Positions 27,185-36,618 of a stretch of 64,000 bases of DNA are shown in pieces (position 1 is the first letter of the stretch; every line of letters starts with the position of its first letter). The DNA is from Beggiatoa alba B18LD. Lineage in GTDB: Bacteria; Pseudomonadota; Gammaproteobacteria; Beggiatoales; Beggiatoaceae. The DNA lies in NCBI RefSeq assembly GCF_000245015.1, contig NZ_JH600070.1, positions 451,594-515,593 of the forward strand, written 5' to 3'. The notes below the pieces were generated by a model. It was not told the DNA's origin. It was given only the letters and a program-made list of their open reading frames with translations, and searched no databases. A program made the translations under genes and the position numbers.

Positions 27185-28357
27185 GTGAAATCGCTTGAAA
27201 TTTTTTCTGGAACTGGTGGTTTAGCTAAAGGGCTTGAAATGGCTGGATTCGAACATGCGTCATTTGTTGAATTTAATAAAGATGCTTGTGTATCACTACG
27301 AAAAAATTTTAATCCTAACCTTGTTTTTGAGGGTGACATAGCAGATTTTGATTTAAATAACCTTGAACAGGTTGATATCGTTGCTGGTGGTCCACCATGT
27401 CAACCCTTTTCGCTAGCAGGAAAACATCAAGCTCATCGAGATAAACGGGATATGTTTCCTTATGCAATTCGTTGTATTGAGCATTTACAACCTAAAGCTT
27501 TCTTTTTTGAAAATGTTAAAGGTCTTTTAAGGGCTTCATTTTCCAATTATTTTGAGTACATCATACTTCAGTTGACTTACCCTAATTGTATTATCAAAGC
27601 AGCAGAAAGTTGGGAAACACATCTCAATAGACTTAAGCAGCTAACCCCAAAAACATACAATGGCTCTCAGTATAATGTGACATACAAGTTGTTGAATGCA
27701 GCTGATTACGGTATCCCCCAAAAGCGTGAGCGAGTCGTGATTATTGGTATTCGTTCAGATTTGGAAAAGGAATGGAAATTCCCAGAGTCGACACACTCCG
27801 AAAATAGTTTGAATTGGGAAAAGTATGTGACGGGCGAATACTGGAAAAAACATGGACTACCAGCACAACATAATGAACGTATTGCAAAAATACTTATAAA
27901 GAAATATGGGATATTTCCACCGCAAGATGCACCGTGGCAAACAGTACGAGATGCTTTAATGAATATCCCACATCCAAATGAGCAACACTTTATTCCAGAC
28001 CATATTTTTAAAGACGGAGCAAGAGTTTATCTAGGACACACGGGAAGCGAGATTAATCAACCGTCTAAAACAATTAAAGCGGGTGATCATGGTGTTCCAG
28101 GTGGAGAAAATATGATTTGTTATGAGGATGGCTCAGTACGTTATTTCACCACATATGAAGCAAAATTAATTCAAACATTTCCAAAAAACTTTATTATTAC
28201 AGGTAGTTGGGGTGAAACAATGCGACAGATTGGCAATGCTGTGCCTGTAAAACTGGCAGAAATTATTGGAAAACAGTTAATAACTACATTGCAAGCTAAA
28301 CAAGTTAATAAATTGTATCGACGGACGGCTAACAGCTACGCTTTTGCTACTCGATAA
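27185..28357 (+). CDS. DNA (cytosine-5) methyltransferase, Eco29kI-type partner
   Basis: A 390-residue m5C methyltransferase that protects the host from the adjacent GIY-YIG endonuclease. The start is GTG at 27185. Motif I is IFSGTGGLAKGLEMAG and motif IV is GGPPCQPFSLAG with the catalytic Cys. Motif VI is FFENVKGLL, motif VIII is QKRERVVIIG, and motif X is QIGNAVPVKLAEIIG. The target-recognition segment lies between motifs VIII and IX. The pair is flanked by dispersed repeats and by bioB, a typical acquired-island position. Confidence 0.92.
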   Translation: MKSLEIFSGTGGLAKGLEMAGFEHASFVEFNKDACVSLRKNFNPNLVFEGDIADFDLNNLEQVDIVAGGPPCQPFSLAGKHQAHRDKRDMFPYAIRCIEHLQPKAFFFENVKGLLRASFSNYFEYIILQLTYPNCIIKAAESWETHLNRLKQLTPKTYNGSQYNVTYKLLNAADYGIPQKRERVVIIGIRSDLEKEWKFPESTHSENSLNWEKYVTGEYWKKHGLPAQHNERIAKILIKKYGIFPPQDAPWQTVRDALMNIPHPNEQHFIPDHIFKDGARVYLGHTGSEINQPSKTIKAGDHGVPGGENMICYEDGSVRYFTTYEAKLIQTFPKNFIITGSWGETMRQIGNAVPVKLAEIIGKQLITTLQAKQVNKLYRRTANSYAFATR

Positions 28358-28369
28358 ATACAGATGTTA

Positions 28370-28440
28370 TTAACCCTAGTTTTGCGAGATTTAAAAACTA
28401 AAACAGAGACCTGCTAGTTTTTCAAAACCTAACAGGTCTT
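28370..28440. repeat. Repeat with GACCTGCTAG hairpin and B-type end
   Basis: Contains TTAACCCTAGTTTTGCGAG (a B-type end), an AAACTAAAACAGA spacer and the hairpin GACCTGCTAGTTTTT / AAAACCTAACAGGTC (28408-28438). It is the reverse orientation of the order seen at 31711-31778. It lies between the convergent methyltransferase and bioB genes and could terminate both. Confidence 0.6.
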
Positions 28441-28461
28441 TAATTATCCGTACTTTAATTA

Positions 28462-29430
28462 CTACATCGTCGTTTGAATCCCTAAGCGTTTAAACAAACG
28501 TGCATCTTGTTGTGCATTAGGATTTGCCGTCGTCAATAATTTATCCCCATAAAAAATAGAATTTGCGCCCGCAAAAAAGCACAAAGCTTGTAACGCTTCA
28601 TCCATTTCCGTCCGTCCTGCGGATAAACGCACATAAGAGGCAGGCATTAATAAACGTGCAGTTGCAATACAACGGACAAATTCAAACGGGTCAACGGCTG
28701 GCGCGTCGGCTAAAGGCGTTCCCTCAATTTTAATTAACTGATTAATCGGCACACTTTCAGGGTGTTGATTTAAATTAGCGAGTGTTATCAACATCATCAC
28801 ACGGTCTTGTACACTTTCGCCCATGCCAACAATCCCACCACAACACACTTTAATCTCTGCTTCGCGCACATGTTCCAACGTGTCTAAACGGTCTTGAAAG
28901 GTTCGCGTGGTGATAATTTGCTCATAAAAATCGGGTGAGGTATCCAAATTATGATTGTAATAATCTAACCCTGCCATTTTTAACAACTGCGCTTGTTCCG
29001 CAGATAACATGCCTAAGGTTAAACAGGTTTCCAGATTCAAGGCTTTAACAGCCCGCACCAATTCCGCCACTTTTAACAAATCTTTCTCTTTCGGCGTGCG
29101 CCATGCAGCCCCCATACAAAAACGGGTTGCCCCTTGCGCTTTTGCCTGTTGAGCGGCAGCTAAAACGCTATCGATATCCATTAACGGCGCGGTTTCTAAC
29201 CCCGTGTCATAACGCACACTTTGCGGACAATAGGCACAATCTTCAGGACACGCGCCCGTTTTGATATTTAATAATGCACTTAATTGGATTTGATTCGGAT
29301 TGAAATAAGCCCGATGTGTTGATTGTGCTTGAAAAAGCAAATCATTTAAGGGTTGTTGATATAAAGCCATGACTTCATCAAATTGCCAATCGTGACGAAT
29401 GGCGGGAGTTTGCATAACAGGTATTTGCAT
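28462..29430 (-). CDS. bioB: Biotin synthase
   Basis: BioB is the radical-SAM enzyme that inserts sulfur into dethiobiotin. It has 322 residues. The 4Fe-4S cluster motif CPEDCAYC gives Cys61, Cys65 and Cys68. Other family blocks are [30 protein letters not shown] (the cluster 2 region) and RLSAGRTEM with the arginine ligand. The other bio genes are not adjacent. It is probably a single-gene unit, with repeats on both sides. Confidence 0.95.
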   Translation of the reverse strand: MQIPVMQTPAIRHDWQFDEVMALYQQPLNDLLFQAQSTHRAYFNPNQIQLSALLNIKTGACPEDCAYCPQSVRYDTGLETAPLMDIDSVLAAAQQAKAQGATRFCMGAAWRTPKEKDLLKVAELVRAVKALNLETCLTLGMLSAEQAQLLKMAGLDYYNHNLDTSPDFYEQIITTRTFQDRLDTLEHVREAEIKVCCGGIVGMGESVQDRVMMLITLANLNQHPESVPINQLIKIEGTPLADAPAVDPFEFVRCIATARLLMPASYVRLSAGRTEMDEALQALCFFAGANSIFYGDKLLTTANPNAQQDARLFKRLGIQTTM

Positions 29431-29798
29431 TGCGGAAATATCTACATTTGAAAAAAAGAAAGCCCTAAAGCGGTTATTAGGGGGGATTTACGCATCATCA
29501 TGCCCTAAAGCGGGCATTTTATAAGCAACGATAAAAAAATGTATAACTTTATTTTTTAAAATCGGTTGTGTTTGTCTGAATCAGGATTCACAGGTTTTCA
29601 GAATTAGCAGAATTAAATGGATTGATTCATATCGTTTTTTTTAGAATTTTAAATTCTATTAATTCTGAAAATCTTGATTTAGACAATAATGATTCGTTAA
29701 TAGATTGCACAATCTCCAGCATTTTTAGATACTATTAAGTCCTTAAAAAATACCAAACCCTTCAAATCAATCCTTTTTAAACACAAGGCATTATCGAC
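29431..29798. repeat. bioB/proS divergent region with hairpin and inverted repeat
   Basis: It holds a short strong hairpin, ATGCCC-TAAAG-CGGGCAT, followed by TTT (29499-29520), in front of bioB. It also holds an imperfect inverted repeat (29572-29687) with TTGTCTGAATCAGGATTCAC at the left and TCTTGATTTAGACAA at the right, of the CCTGATTCAGA family. No gene is present. The promoters of bioB and proS must be here; I could not define them. Confidence 0.5.
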
Positions 29799-31514
29799 AT
29801 GCGTACATCGCGTTTTTTACTCGCAACACTCAAGGAAACCCCTGCCGATGCAGAAGTGATTAGCCATCAGTTGATGCTCAGAGCAGGACTTATTCGCAAA
29901 TTAGCAGCAGGTTTATATACTTGGTTGCCCTTAGGAATGCGGGTATTACGCAAAGTAGAAGACATCGTCCGCAAAGAAATGGATAAATCAGGCGCGTTAG
30001 AGGTATTAATGCCAGCAGTACAACCCGCTGAATTATGGGAAGAATCCAAACGCTGGGAACAATATGGCCCTGAATTACTGCGCTTAAAAGACCGCCATGA
30101 CCGTCCTTTTTGTTTTGGCCCTACGCATGAAGAAGTCATTACGGATTTAATTCGCCGTGAAATTCGTAGTTATAAACAACTGCCTGCAAACTTTTATCAA
30201 ATTCAAACTAAATTTCGTGATGAAATCCGCCCGCGTTTTGGCGTGATGCGTGCCCGCGAATTCGTGATGAAAGATGCTTATTCTTTCCATACAAATCAAG
30301 CATCTTTGCAAGAAACTTATGATGTAATGCACGCGACTTATTGTCGTATTTTTGACCGTTTGGGCTTGCGCTATCGCCCTGTTTTAGCTGATACGGGCAG
30401 TATTGGCGGGAATTCTTCGCATGAGTTTCATGTACTGGCTGATTCTGGTGAGGATGCAATTGCCTATAGCACGACGGGCACTTATGCGGCAAACGTGGAA
30501 AAAGCGGAAGCCCTCGCCCCTGCTGGTGAACGCCCCGCGCCAAAAATGGATAGTCTTGCGGTGGTGAATACGCCCGACCAGCACACGATTGAAGCCGTTA
30601 GCCAATTCCTGAATGTTAAGCCTAGTCAATGTGTTAAAACGTTATTGGTCAATGGTGAAAATGGTAGTTTAGTCGCGTTTGTTCTCCGTGGCGACCATAC
30701 TTTAAATGTGATTAAAGCAGGTAAACATCCTAATGTTGCTAGCCCTTTAACCTTTGCCAGTCCTGAGAAAATTAAAGAGGTAATTGGTTGCAGTATTGGT
30801 TCTATCGGACCTGTCGGTTTAACGGTTAAAATTGTCGCTGACCGCAGTGCCGCGCATTTAAGCGATTTTGTTTGTGGTGCGAATAAAGATGGACAACATC
30901 TTGTCGGGGTCAACTGGAAACGTGATTTACCTGAACCTGAAGTGATGGATATCCGTAACGTTGAAGCAGGCGACCCAAGTCCAGATGGTAACGGTGTACT
31001 TGGCATTGCACGTGGTATTGAAGTCGGTCATATTTTCCAATTGGGTGAGAAATATAGTAGCGCGATGAATGCGACTGTTTTAGATGAAACAGGACGCGCT
31101 TTAACCATGTTAATGGGGTGTTATGGCTTAGGTGTCACCCGCGTTGTAGCCTCTGCGATTGAACAAAATCATGATGAAAAAGGCATTATTTGGCCCACTG
31201 CTATTGCTCCATTTACTGTCGCTCTTTTACCGATGAATATGGCTAAATCCGAGCGTTTACGCGAAGCGGCTGAGAAAATGTATCAGCAATTACAGGATGC
31301 AGGTATCGACGTATTATTCGATGACCGTAAAGAACGCCCCGGTGTGATGTTTGCGGAAATGGAATTAATCGGCATTCCGCACCGTTTAGTCCTCAGTGAT
31401 AAAGGACTGGATGAGGGTACGGTTGAGTATAAAGGTCGGCGTGATGAAAATGTGCAAGTTGTGCCATTTAATGAAGCGATTAATTTCATTGTGGAAAAAT
31501 TAAAAGCTGTATAG
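29799..31514 (+). CDS. proS: Prolyl-tRNA synthetase
   Basis: A class II synthetase charging tRNA-Pro. It has 571 residues and is the bacterial form with an editing (YbaK-like) domain inserted at about residues 250-390. Motif 2 appears as [20 protein letters not shown] and motif 3 as [11 protein letters not shown]. The C-terminal anticodon domain carries [22 protein letters not shown]. It is a single gene, followed by a hairpin interrupted by a repeat element. Confidence 0.96.
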   Translation: MRTSRFLLATLKETPADAEVISHQLMLRAGLIRKLAAGLYTWLPLGMRVLRKVEDIVRKEMDKSGALEVLMPAVQPAELWEESKRWEQYGPELLRLKDRHDRPFCFGPTHEEVITDLIRREIRSYKQLPANFYQIQTKFRDEIRPRFGVMRAREFVMKDAYSFHTNQASLQETYDVMHATYCRIFDRLGLRYRPVLADTGSIGGNSSHEFHVLADSGEDAIAYSTTGTYAANVEKAEALAPAGERPAPKMDSLAVVNTPDQHTIEAVSQFLNVKPSQCVKTLLVNGENGSLVAFVLRGDHTLNVIKAGKHPNVASPLTFASPEKIKEVIGCSIGSIGPVGLTVKIVADRSAAHLSDFVCGANKDGQHLVGVNWKRDLPEPEVMDIRNVEAGDPSPDGNGVLGIARGIEVGHIFQLGEKYSSAMNATVLDETGRALTMLMGCYGLGVTRVVASAIEQNHDEKGIIWPTAIAPFTVALLPMNMAKSERLREAAEKMYQQLQDAGIDVLFDDRKERPGVMFAEMELIGIPHRLVLSDKGLDEGTVEYKGRRDENVQVVPFNEAINFIVEKLKAV

Positions 31515-31536
31515 TTATTTGTTAATTATCAGGCAT

Positions 31537-31797
31537 AAAAAAAGCCATGTTTGTAAATAACTTGAGTACGGCGAGATTCTTTTAAAAAGACAACAGCTTG
31601 TCTGAACCAGAATTAACAGAATTTAAACCGCTTAAACCAAGTAATGCGAATCACGTTTTTTAATTCTGCTAATTCTGAAAATTCTGTGAATTCTGATTCA
31701 GACAAAAAAAGACCTGCTAAGTTTTGAAAACCTAGCAGGTCTCTGTTTTATTTTATAAATATCGCCGTACTCTGGTTAAATAGTAACATGGCTTTTT
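31537..31797. repeat. proS terminator arms split by a nested repeat element
   Basis: The outer arms AAAAAAAGCCATGTT (31537-31551) and AACATGGCTTTTT (31785-31797) would form a perfect terminator stem for proS if joined. Between them lies a composite element. Its B-type ends are AACTTGAGTACGGCGAG (31559-31575) and TCGCCGTACTCTGGTTA (31762-31778). Inside these is a CCTGATTCAGA-family inverted repeat (31600-31704) and a GACCTGCTAAGTTTT hairpin (31711-31741). It looks as if the element jumped into the terminator loop. Confidence 0.65.
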
Positions 31798-31815
31798 ATT
31801 TTATAAACCCATTGA

Positions 31816-33276
31816 TTAACCGAAGTTAATTTTAGCTTCTAAGTTATTCCGTGAGTCGGCATTTTTTAAGGCTTCTTCTAGGCTAATACGACCATCTTTG
31901 TATAAATCGTATAAGGCATCATCGAAGGCTTTCATGCCTTTAACCCCACTGCCTCGCATGGCTTCTTTTAACTCGTTTAAGTCTCCTTTGAGAATTAAGT
32001 TTGCGATATGGGGTGTGTTAATCATCACTTCGATAGCGGCTGCCCGTTTACCCCGCACATCTGGGATTAAACGTTGTGAAATAACCCCTCGTAAGTTTAA
32101 GGATAAATCCATAAATAATTGGTTATGCATTTCATGCGGGAACATGTTCACAACCCGTTCTAAGGCTTGGTTAGCGTTATTCGAGTGCATGGTCGCTAAA
32201 CATAAGTGTCCTGTGTTGGCGAGTTCTAATCCAGCCTCCATCGTTTCTCTATCACGGATTTCCCCAATCAGAATAACGTCGGGGGCTTCTCGTAAAGAGG
32301 CTTTTAACGCACGGGCATAAGAAGCGGTATCTGTACCAACTTCGCGTTGATTCACTAAGGATAAAATGTTGGGGTGTGAAAATTCGACAGGGTCTTCAAT
32401 GGTTAAAATATGTCCCGCGCTACATTGATTCCGATGGTTAATCATGGCAGCTAATGAGGTTGATTTTCCTGACCCTGTTCCACCGACCATGATTAATAAT
32501 CCGCGTTTTTGCATGATTAATTCTTGCAAAATTTCGGGCAAATTTAATTCGGCAACGGTTGGAATCTTTGAGGGAATCAAACGCATGACCAAGCCCATTG
32601 TTCGGCGTTGGTAAAAGGCGTTTGCCCGAAATCGTGCGCTATCATCAGGTAGCGCAATGGCAAAGTCTAAATCCTTGGTTTTCTCAAATTCTTCAATTTG
32701 CTCATCAGTCATAATGCCGTACACCGCTGTTTTAATCAGTTCGGGTGTGAGCATATACCCATCCATTGGTACAATTTTGCCGTACTTCTTAAAACAAGGG
32801 GGGGCATTTGTGGTTAAGAAAAAGTCTGAACCATCTTGTTTTACTAATACTTCTAAATATGGAAGGATATCTAGCCGTTTTGCAGGGGCTTCACCTAATA
32901 CGCGAATTCCCTCATCTTGTGCAAAGGAAAAAGCAGCCCCTTTTGGATTGGGTTTACTTTCTTCTGTTTTTGCTTTCATTGGACGAACAATTAACGCGAC
33001 ACCTTTGGCATTTAAGGTAACAATAATTTGATATTGATTCGTTCCTGTTGGAGATTGATAATTAAATTCAAGCTCTTTTGCTTGGGATAACTGCTTTTTT
33101 TGCGCGTCACTCAAAATATTGAAGGCGGCTGTTTTTGTCATTTCCGCAGTTAATGGGGTTTTACCGACGGGTTTTTCTTCCCCGCCGATATTCATTTTCA
33201 CGACGGCACCCGCTACTAAAGTCAGCTCCGTGCCGTTTTTTTCTGTTAGCAGCTTAAGGTAAGGTGTTAAATCCAT
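31816..33276 (-). CDS. PilT/PilU-family pilus ATPase with duplicated N-terminal domain
   Basis: A 486-residue retraction-type ATPase of type IV pili. The motor part (residues about 235-480) has Walker A GGTGSGKST, the Asp box LTIEDPVEFSH, Walker B VILIGEIRDRETM and the His box LATMHSNNA. Before it lie two copies of the PilT N-terminal PAS-like domain. One is in the normal place (about 134-234, ILPYLEVLVKQDGSDFFLTT). A diverged one is at 1-101 (LTPYLKLLTEKNGTELTLVA). A typical PilT or PilU is about 340-380 residues, so the extra domain explains the length. It lies 46 bases after the PilU-like gene and is probably in one operon with it. Confidence 0.86.
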   Translation of the reverse strand: MDLTPYLKLLTEKNGTELTLVAGAVVKMNIGGEEKPVGKTPLTAEMTKTAAFNILSDAQKKQLSQAKELEFNYQSPTGTNQYQIIVTLNAKGVALIVRPMKAKTEESKPNPKGAAFSFAQDEGIRVLGEAPAKRLDILPYLEVLVKQDGSDFFLTTNAPPCFKKYGKIVPMDGYMLTPELIKTAVYGIMTDEQIEEFEKTKDLDFAIALPDDSARFRANAFYQRRTMGLVMRLIPSKIPTVAELNLPEILQELIMQKRGLLIMVGGTGSGKSTSLAAMINHRNQCSAGHILTIEDPVEFSHPNILSLVNQREVGTDTASYARALKASLREAPDVILIGEIRDRETMEAGLELANTGHLCLATMHSNNANQALERVVNMFPHEMHNQLFMDLSLNLRGVISQRLIPDVRGKRAAAIEVMINTPHIANLILKGDLNELKEAMRGSGVKGMKAFDDALYDLYKDGRISLEEALKNADSRNNLEAKINFG

Positions 33277-33322
33277 AAGGGGTCACCGCAACTGAGAATA
33301 GGTAAAAGAGAGAGAAAGTAAT

Positions 33323-34471
33323 TTATTTTTCTTCGACTTCCTTAATGGATAACCCGCCTGAAGCTGCCAAGGCATCGACCCCTTTAGCATTTTTCCCTTC
33401 CAATTTAATTTTCAGGCGTAACTCATTGGCAGAATCGGCATTGCGCAAGGCTTCTTCCAGCGAAATTTTATCCGCTTCATGTAAATCAAATAATGCTTGG
33501 TCAAAGGTCTGCATACCTAATTCGCGCGATTTCGCCATAATCGGCTTCATTTCTGCAACTTTTCCTGTTGCGATTAGTTCTTGAATCAAGGGCGTATTTA
33601 ACATAATTTCAATGGCCGCAGCCCGTCCACCTGTGACGGTACGGATTAAGCGTTGTGAAATAATCGCTCTTAAATTCAATGAAATATCCTGCATTAATTT
33701 CTTTTGTTTCTCAATGGGGAAGAAACCTAAAATACGGTCAATGGCTTGGTTAGAGTTGTTTGCGTGTAAGGTTGCCATGGCTAAGTGTCCCGTTTGTGCA
33801 AACTCTAGCCCGAAGTTCATAATTTCCGCATCTCGAATTTCCCCAAGTAATATCACATCAGGGGCTTGACGCAGGGTGTTGTGGAGGGCGGCTTCCCAGC
33901 TAAAGGTATCAACGCCAACCTCGCGTTGCATAATGACGCAGTTTTTATGCGGGTGAACAAATTCGATAGGGTCTTCAATCGTAATAATATGCCCGTAACT
34001 ATTGGCATTACGATGGTCAATCATCGCCGCCATCGTGGTTGATTTCCCTGAGCCTGTCCCCCCCACCATGATAATTAAGCCGTTTTTCGCCATAATCACT
34101 TCTTTTAAAACAGGGGGCAGACCTAATTTATCAAAGTTGGGAATCTCGACGGGAATAACCCGCATAATAACCCCTGTATAGCCTTGTTGTATAAAGGCGT
34201 TACAGCGAAAACGGGTTAACCCAGGGGGTGCGATTGCAAAATTACATTCTTTGCTTGATTCAAACTCTTTCAGTTGTTTATCGTTCATGACACAGAGGGT
34301 TAACGCACGAGAATCAGCGGGCGATAATGGCTGTTTCATCATTGGAGTCATTTTCCCCTTCACTTTCATAGCGGGAGGAAAGCCTGCGGTAATAAACAAG
34401 TCAGAACCTTCTTCTTTTAACATGAGCTTGAGGAGCTTAATCATTAAGCTCATCGCCTCTTCTCTTTCCAT
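33323..34471 (-). CDS. pilU: Type IV pilus retraction ATPase PilU
   Basis: A 382-residue hexameric AAA-type ATPase, an accessory retraction motor for type IV pili and probably for twitching or gliding motility. Walker A is GGTGSGKST, the Asp box is ITIEDPIEFVHP, Walker B is VILLGEIRDAEIM, and the His box is MATLHANNS. The N-terminal domain includes EEGSDLFITAGFPPAMKVKG. PilU rather than PilT is favoured by the PilU-like FPIEKQKKLMQDISLNLRAI and the length. The ATG at 34471 has AAGAGG nine bases upstream. The pilT partner is not seen in this window. Confidence 0.82.
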   Translation of the reverse strand: MEREEAMSLMIKLLKLMLKEEGSDLFITAGFPPAMKVKGKMTPMMKQPLSPADSRALTLCVMNDKQLKEFESSKECNFAIAPPGLTRFRCNAFIQQGYTGVIMRVIPVEIPNFDKLGLPPVLKEVIMAKNGLIIMVGGTGSGKSTTMAAMIDHRNANSYGHIITIEDPIEFVHPHKNCVIMQREVGVDTFSWEAALHNTLRQAPDVILLGEIRDAEIMNFGLEFAQTGHLAMATLHANNSNQAIDRILGFFPIEKQKKLMQDISLNLRAIISQRLIRTVTGGRAAAIEIMLNTPLIQELIATGKVAEMKPIMAKSRELGMQTFDQALFDLHEADKISLEEALRNADSANELRLKIKLEGKNAKGVDALAASGGLSIKEVEEK

Positions 34472-35110
34472 TTTTTATGCCTCTTAGAACGTTTAAAAGA
34501 AATATGATTGTTGTATTTGTTTAACGAAGACCACAGAAATTAAGATGCAAAATGTATCGCTATTTTTGAAATTTTAATGATTTTTTATTTAATATTAAGT
34601 GCTAAACATGTCGGGTTTTAAACGGATGAATCCTGATTTAAACAACAGCATGAAGATTAACGAGTAAAACTTGATTTGTTTAGCACTCTCTTAATTGCTT
34701 CATCTATAGTCTAAAAAATTGGTTGAACAGTTTGATTAAACGATAACATGATTAAATGCAAGTTTATGTATTCATCCTTGATGTGAATATCAGGCGTTAT
34801 ATCTAATTGTATTAGCTTATTAAAAATATCTAATGCTTGTCTGTTTGATAGGAAATTTTTGTCGAGTAACAATATTTTTTAATGGTACAAGTTATTTTAT
34901 GCAGAATCCACATGTTATAAAAAAGGGGTATCTATTATATGTTGTTATCCTCAAATAGAAGGCAAGTAACAGATAATCGAGTATAAAGTGACGTTATTCG
35001 GAGTATTGCCGTTTTTTAACATAGATTGCGTGTATGATTCGCCTTTCTAAGTGCATCAATGCTAAAATTATCTACGTTAATAACCTTTTAATCTACTTAA
35101 GATAATCAAT
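34472..35110. other. Long divergent intergenic region pilU/cysS
   Basis: 639 bases, AT-rich, with the 88-bp repeat at 34599-34686. The rest has no reading frame that I can support, no tRNA and no clear hairpin. Promoters for pilU and cysS must lie here. A TATGAT (35033-35038) upstream of cysS lacks a -35 box at the right spacing. Confidence 0.3.
34599..34686. repeat. 88-bp palindromic repeat element, copy 2
   Basis: The left end is GTGCTAAACATGTCGGGTTT and the right end is AAACTTGATTTGTTTAGCAC. The length is identical to the copy at 7583-7670 and the ends are clearly homologous, while the middle differs. There is no TA duplication here (left AA, right TC), so any target duplication has decayed or is absent. 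Confidence 0.65.
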
Positions 35111-36505
35111 ATGCTGACGATTTATAACACCTTAACCAAAGATAAAGCCCCATTTAAGCCGATAGAGGCAAATAAAGTGCGTATGTATGTGTGCGGAATG
35201 ACGGTTTATGATTACTGTCATGTCGGGCATGCGCGGGTGATGGTGGTGTTTGATATGGTGGCGCGTTGGTTACGAGCTTCAGGTTATGATGTCACTTATA
35301 TTCGGAATATCACGGATATAGACGATAAAATTATTAATCGTGCTAATGAAAATGGTGAAGATATTTATAGCTTAACCGAACGCTTTATTCAGGCAATGTA
35401 TGAAGATGCAGATGCCTTAGGGGTTTTACGTCCTGACCAAGAGCCACGCGCAACGCAGTATATTGACCATATTATTGATTTAATTACCCGCTTGATGAAA
35501 CGGGGTTATGCTTATACCGCGAATAATGGTGATGTCTATTATGCCGTTGGTAAATTTGCTGAATATGGCAAATTGTCAGGTAAACGGATTGAAGATTTAC
35601 GCGCAGGCGAGCGCGTGGATATTGAAGAAGCCAAACAAGACCCCTTAGATTTTGTGTTGTGGAAAGCAGCAAAACCCAATGAGCCTAGCTGGGCATCTCC
35701 TTGGGGCAATGGTCGACCGGGTTGGCATATAGAATGCTCGGCAATGTCGACACATTGTTTAGGAAATCATTTCGACATTCATGGCGGTGGCATGGATTTA
35801 CAATTTCCCCATCATGAAAATGAAATTGCACAATCTGAAGGCGCGACGGGCGAACAGTTTGTGAATGTCTGGATGCATAATGGTTTTGTGCGGGTTAATG
35901 AAGAAAAAATGTCCAAATCTTTGGGCAATTTCTTTACCTTACGCGATGTTTTACAAAAATTTCCCGCCGAAGTCATTCGCTATTTTATTTTAAACAGTCA
36001 CTATCGTAGCCCATTAAATTATGGCGACCAACAACTAGACGCAGCGCAACAAGCCTTAACCCGTCTTTATACCGCATTACGCGGGTTAGAGGATACAGGC
36101 GCACCATTAGACAAAAATAGCGAATTTTATCAACGCTTTGCTACTGCAATGAATGATGATTTTAATACCGCTGAAGCAATCGCTGTTTTATTTGATTTAA
36201 GCCGTGAAGTTAATCGGTTACGTGTGGATAATTCTAGCCAAGCCGTTGCTGTTGCCCAACAATTAAAATTATTAGGTGGCATTTTAGGCATTTTACAAGC
36301 CGACCCCGAAGCGTGGTTTAAACGGGAAAATACAAGCACCAACGGTTTAAGCAATGATGCAGTAGAAAAGCTAATTGCAGAACGTCAAGCAGCACGTAAG
36401 GCTAAAAACTGGGCAGAATCTGACCGAATTCGCGATATGCTGAAAGAACAAGGCATTATTTTAGAAGATGCGGCAGGGGTGACAACGTGGCGACGTGGCA
36501 CATAA
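35111..36505 (+). CDS. cysS: Cysteinyl-tRNA synthetase
   Basis: A class I synthetase charging tRNA-Cys. It has 464 residues. The zinc-site Cys28 lies in YVCGMTVYD. The HIGH motif is HVGH (37-40) and KMSKS is present in [11 protein letters not shown]. The WHIECSAMS and [14 protein letters not shown] blocks are diagnostic. A hairpin terminator follows at 36571. There is no close partner gene. Confidence 0.96.
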   Translation: MLTIYNTLTKDKAPFKPIEANKVRMYVCGMTVYDYCHVGHARVMVVFDMVARWLRASGYDVTYIRNITDIDDKIINRANENGEDIYSLTERFIQAMYEDADALGVLRPDQEPRATQYIDHIIDLITRLMKRGYAYTANNGDVYYAVGKFAEYGKLSGKRIEDLRAGERVDIEEAKQDPLDFVLWKAAKPNEPSWASPWGNGRPGWHIECSAMSTHCLGNHFDIHGGGMDLQFPHHENEIAQSEGATGEQFVNVWMHNGFVRVNEEKMSKSLGNFFTLRDVLQKFPAEVIRYFILNSHYRSPLNYGDQQLDAAQQALTRLYTALRGLEDTGAPLDKNSEFYQRFATAMNDDFNTAEAIAVLFDLSREVNRLRVDNSSQAVAVAQQLKLLGGILGILQADPEAWFKRENTSTNGLSNDAVEKLIAERQAARKAKNWAESDRIRDMLKEQGIILEDAAGVTTWRRGT

Positions 36506-36570
36506 TCGCTTTGCAGAAAAGGATATTCTGCGCAGTTTCTCCTTGCTCGCTAGATTAAGGAAAAGACAAT

Positions 36571-36602
36571 AAGGGCGAACGAGTTCGCCCTTCATGGTTT
36601 TT
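36571..36602 (+). terminator. cysS terminator
   Basis: Perfect ten-base arms AAGGGCGAAC and GTTCGCCCTT around GA, followed by CATGGTTTTT. It lies 65 bases after cysS and 17 bases before the adenylate cyclase ATG, so it should isolate the two genes. Its proximity to the cyclase start could also affect that gene's mRNA. Confidence 0.75.
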
Positions 36603-36618
36603 ATAAGGAGAAGCTTTC

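Noticed and set aside
24834-28357. The methyltransferase at 24834 as part of the restriction-modification system
   Set aside because: It has a regulatory-domain architecture that does not act on DNA, and a hairpin at 26431 separates it from the restriction pair.
30626-31006. 126-codon antisense frame inside proS
   Set aside because: proS is intact and well conserved; the antisense product has no family features.
34472-35110. Possible missing gene or RNA in the pilU/cysS gap
   Set aside because: Only short frames with poor starts, no cloverleaf and one repeat element; I cannot support a gene.
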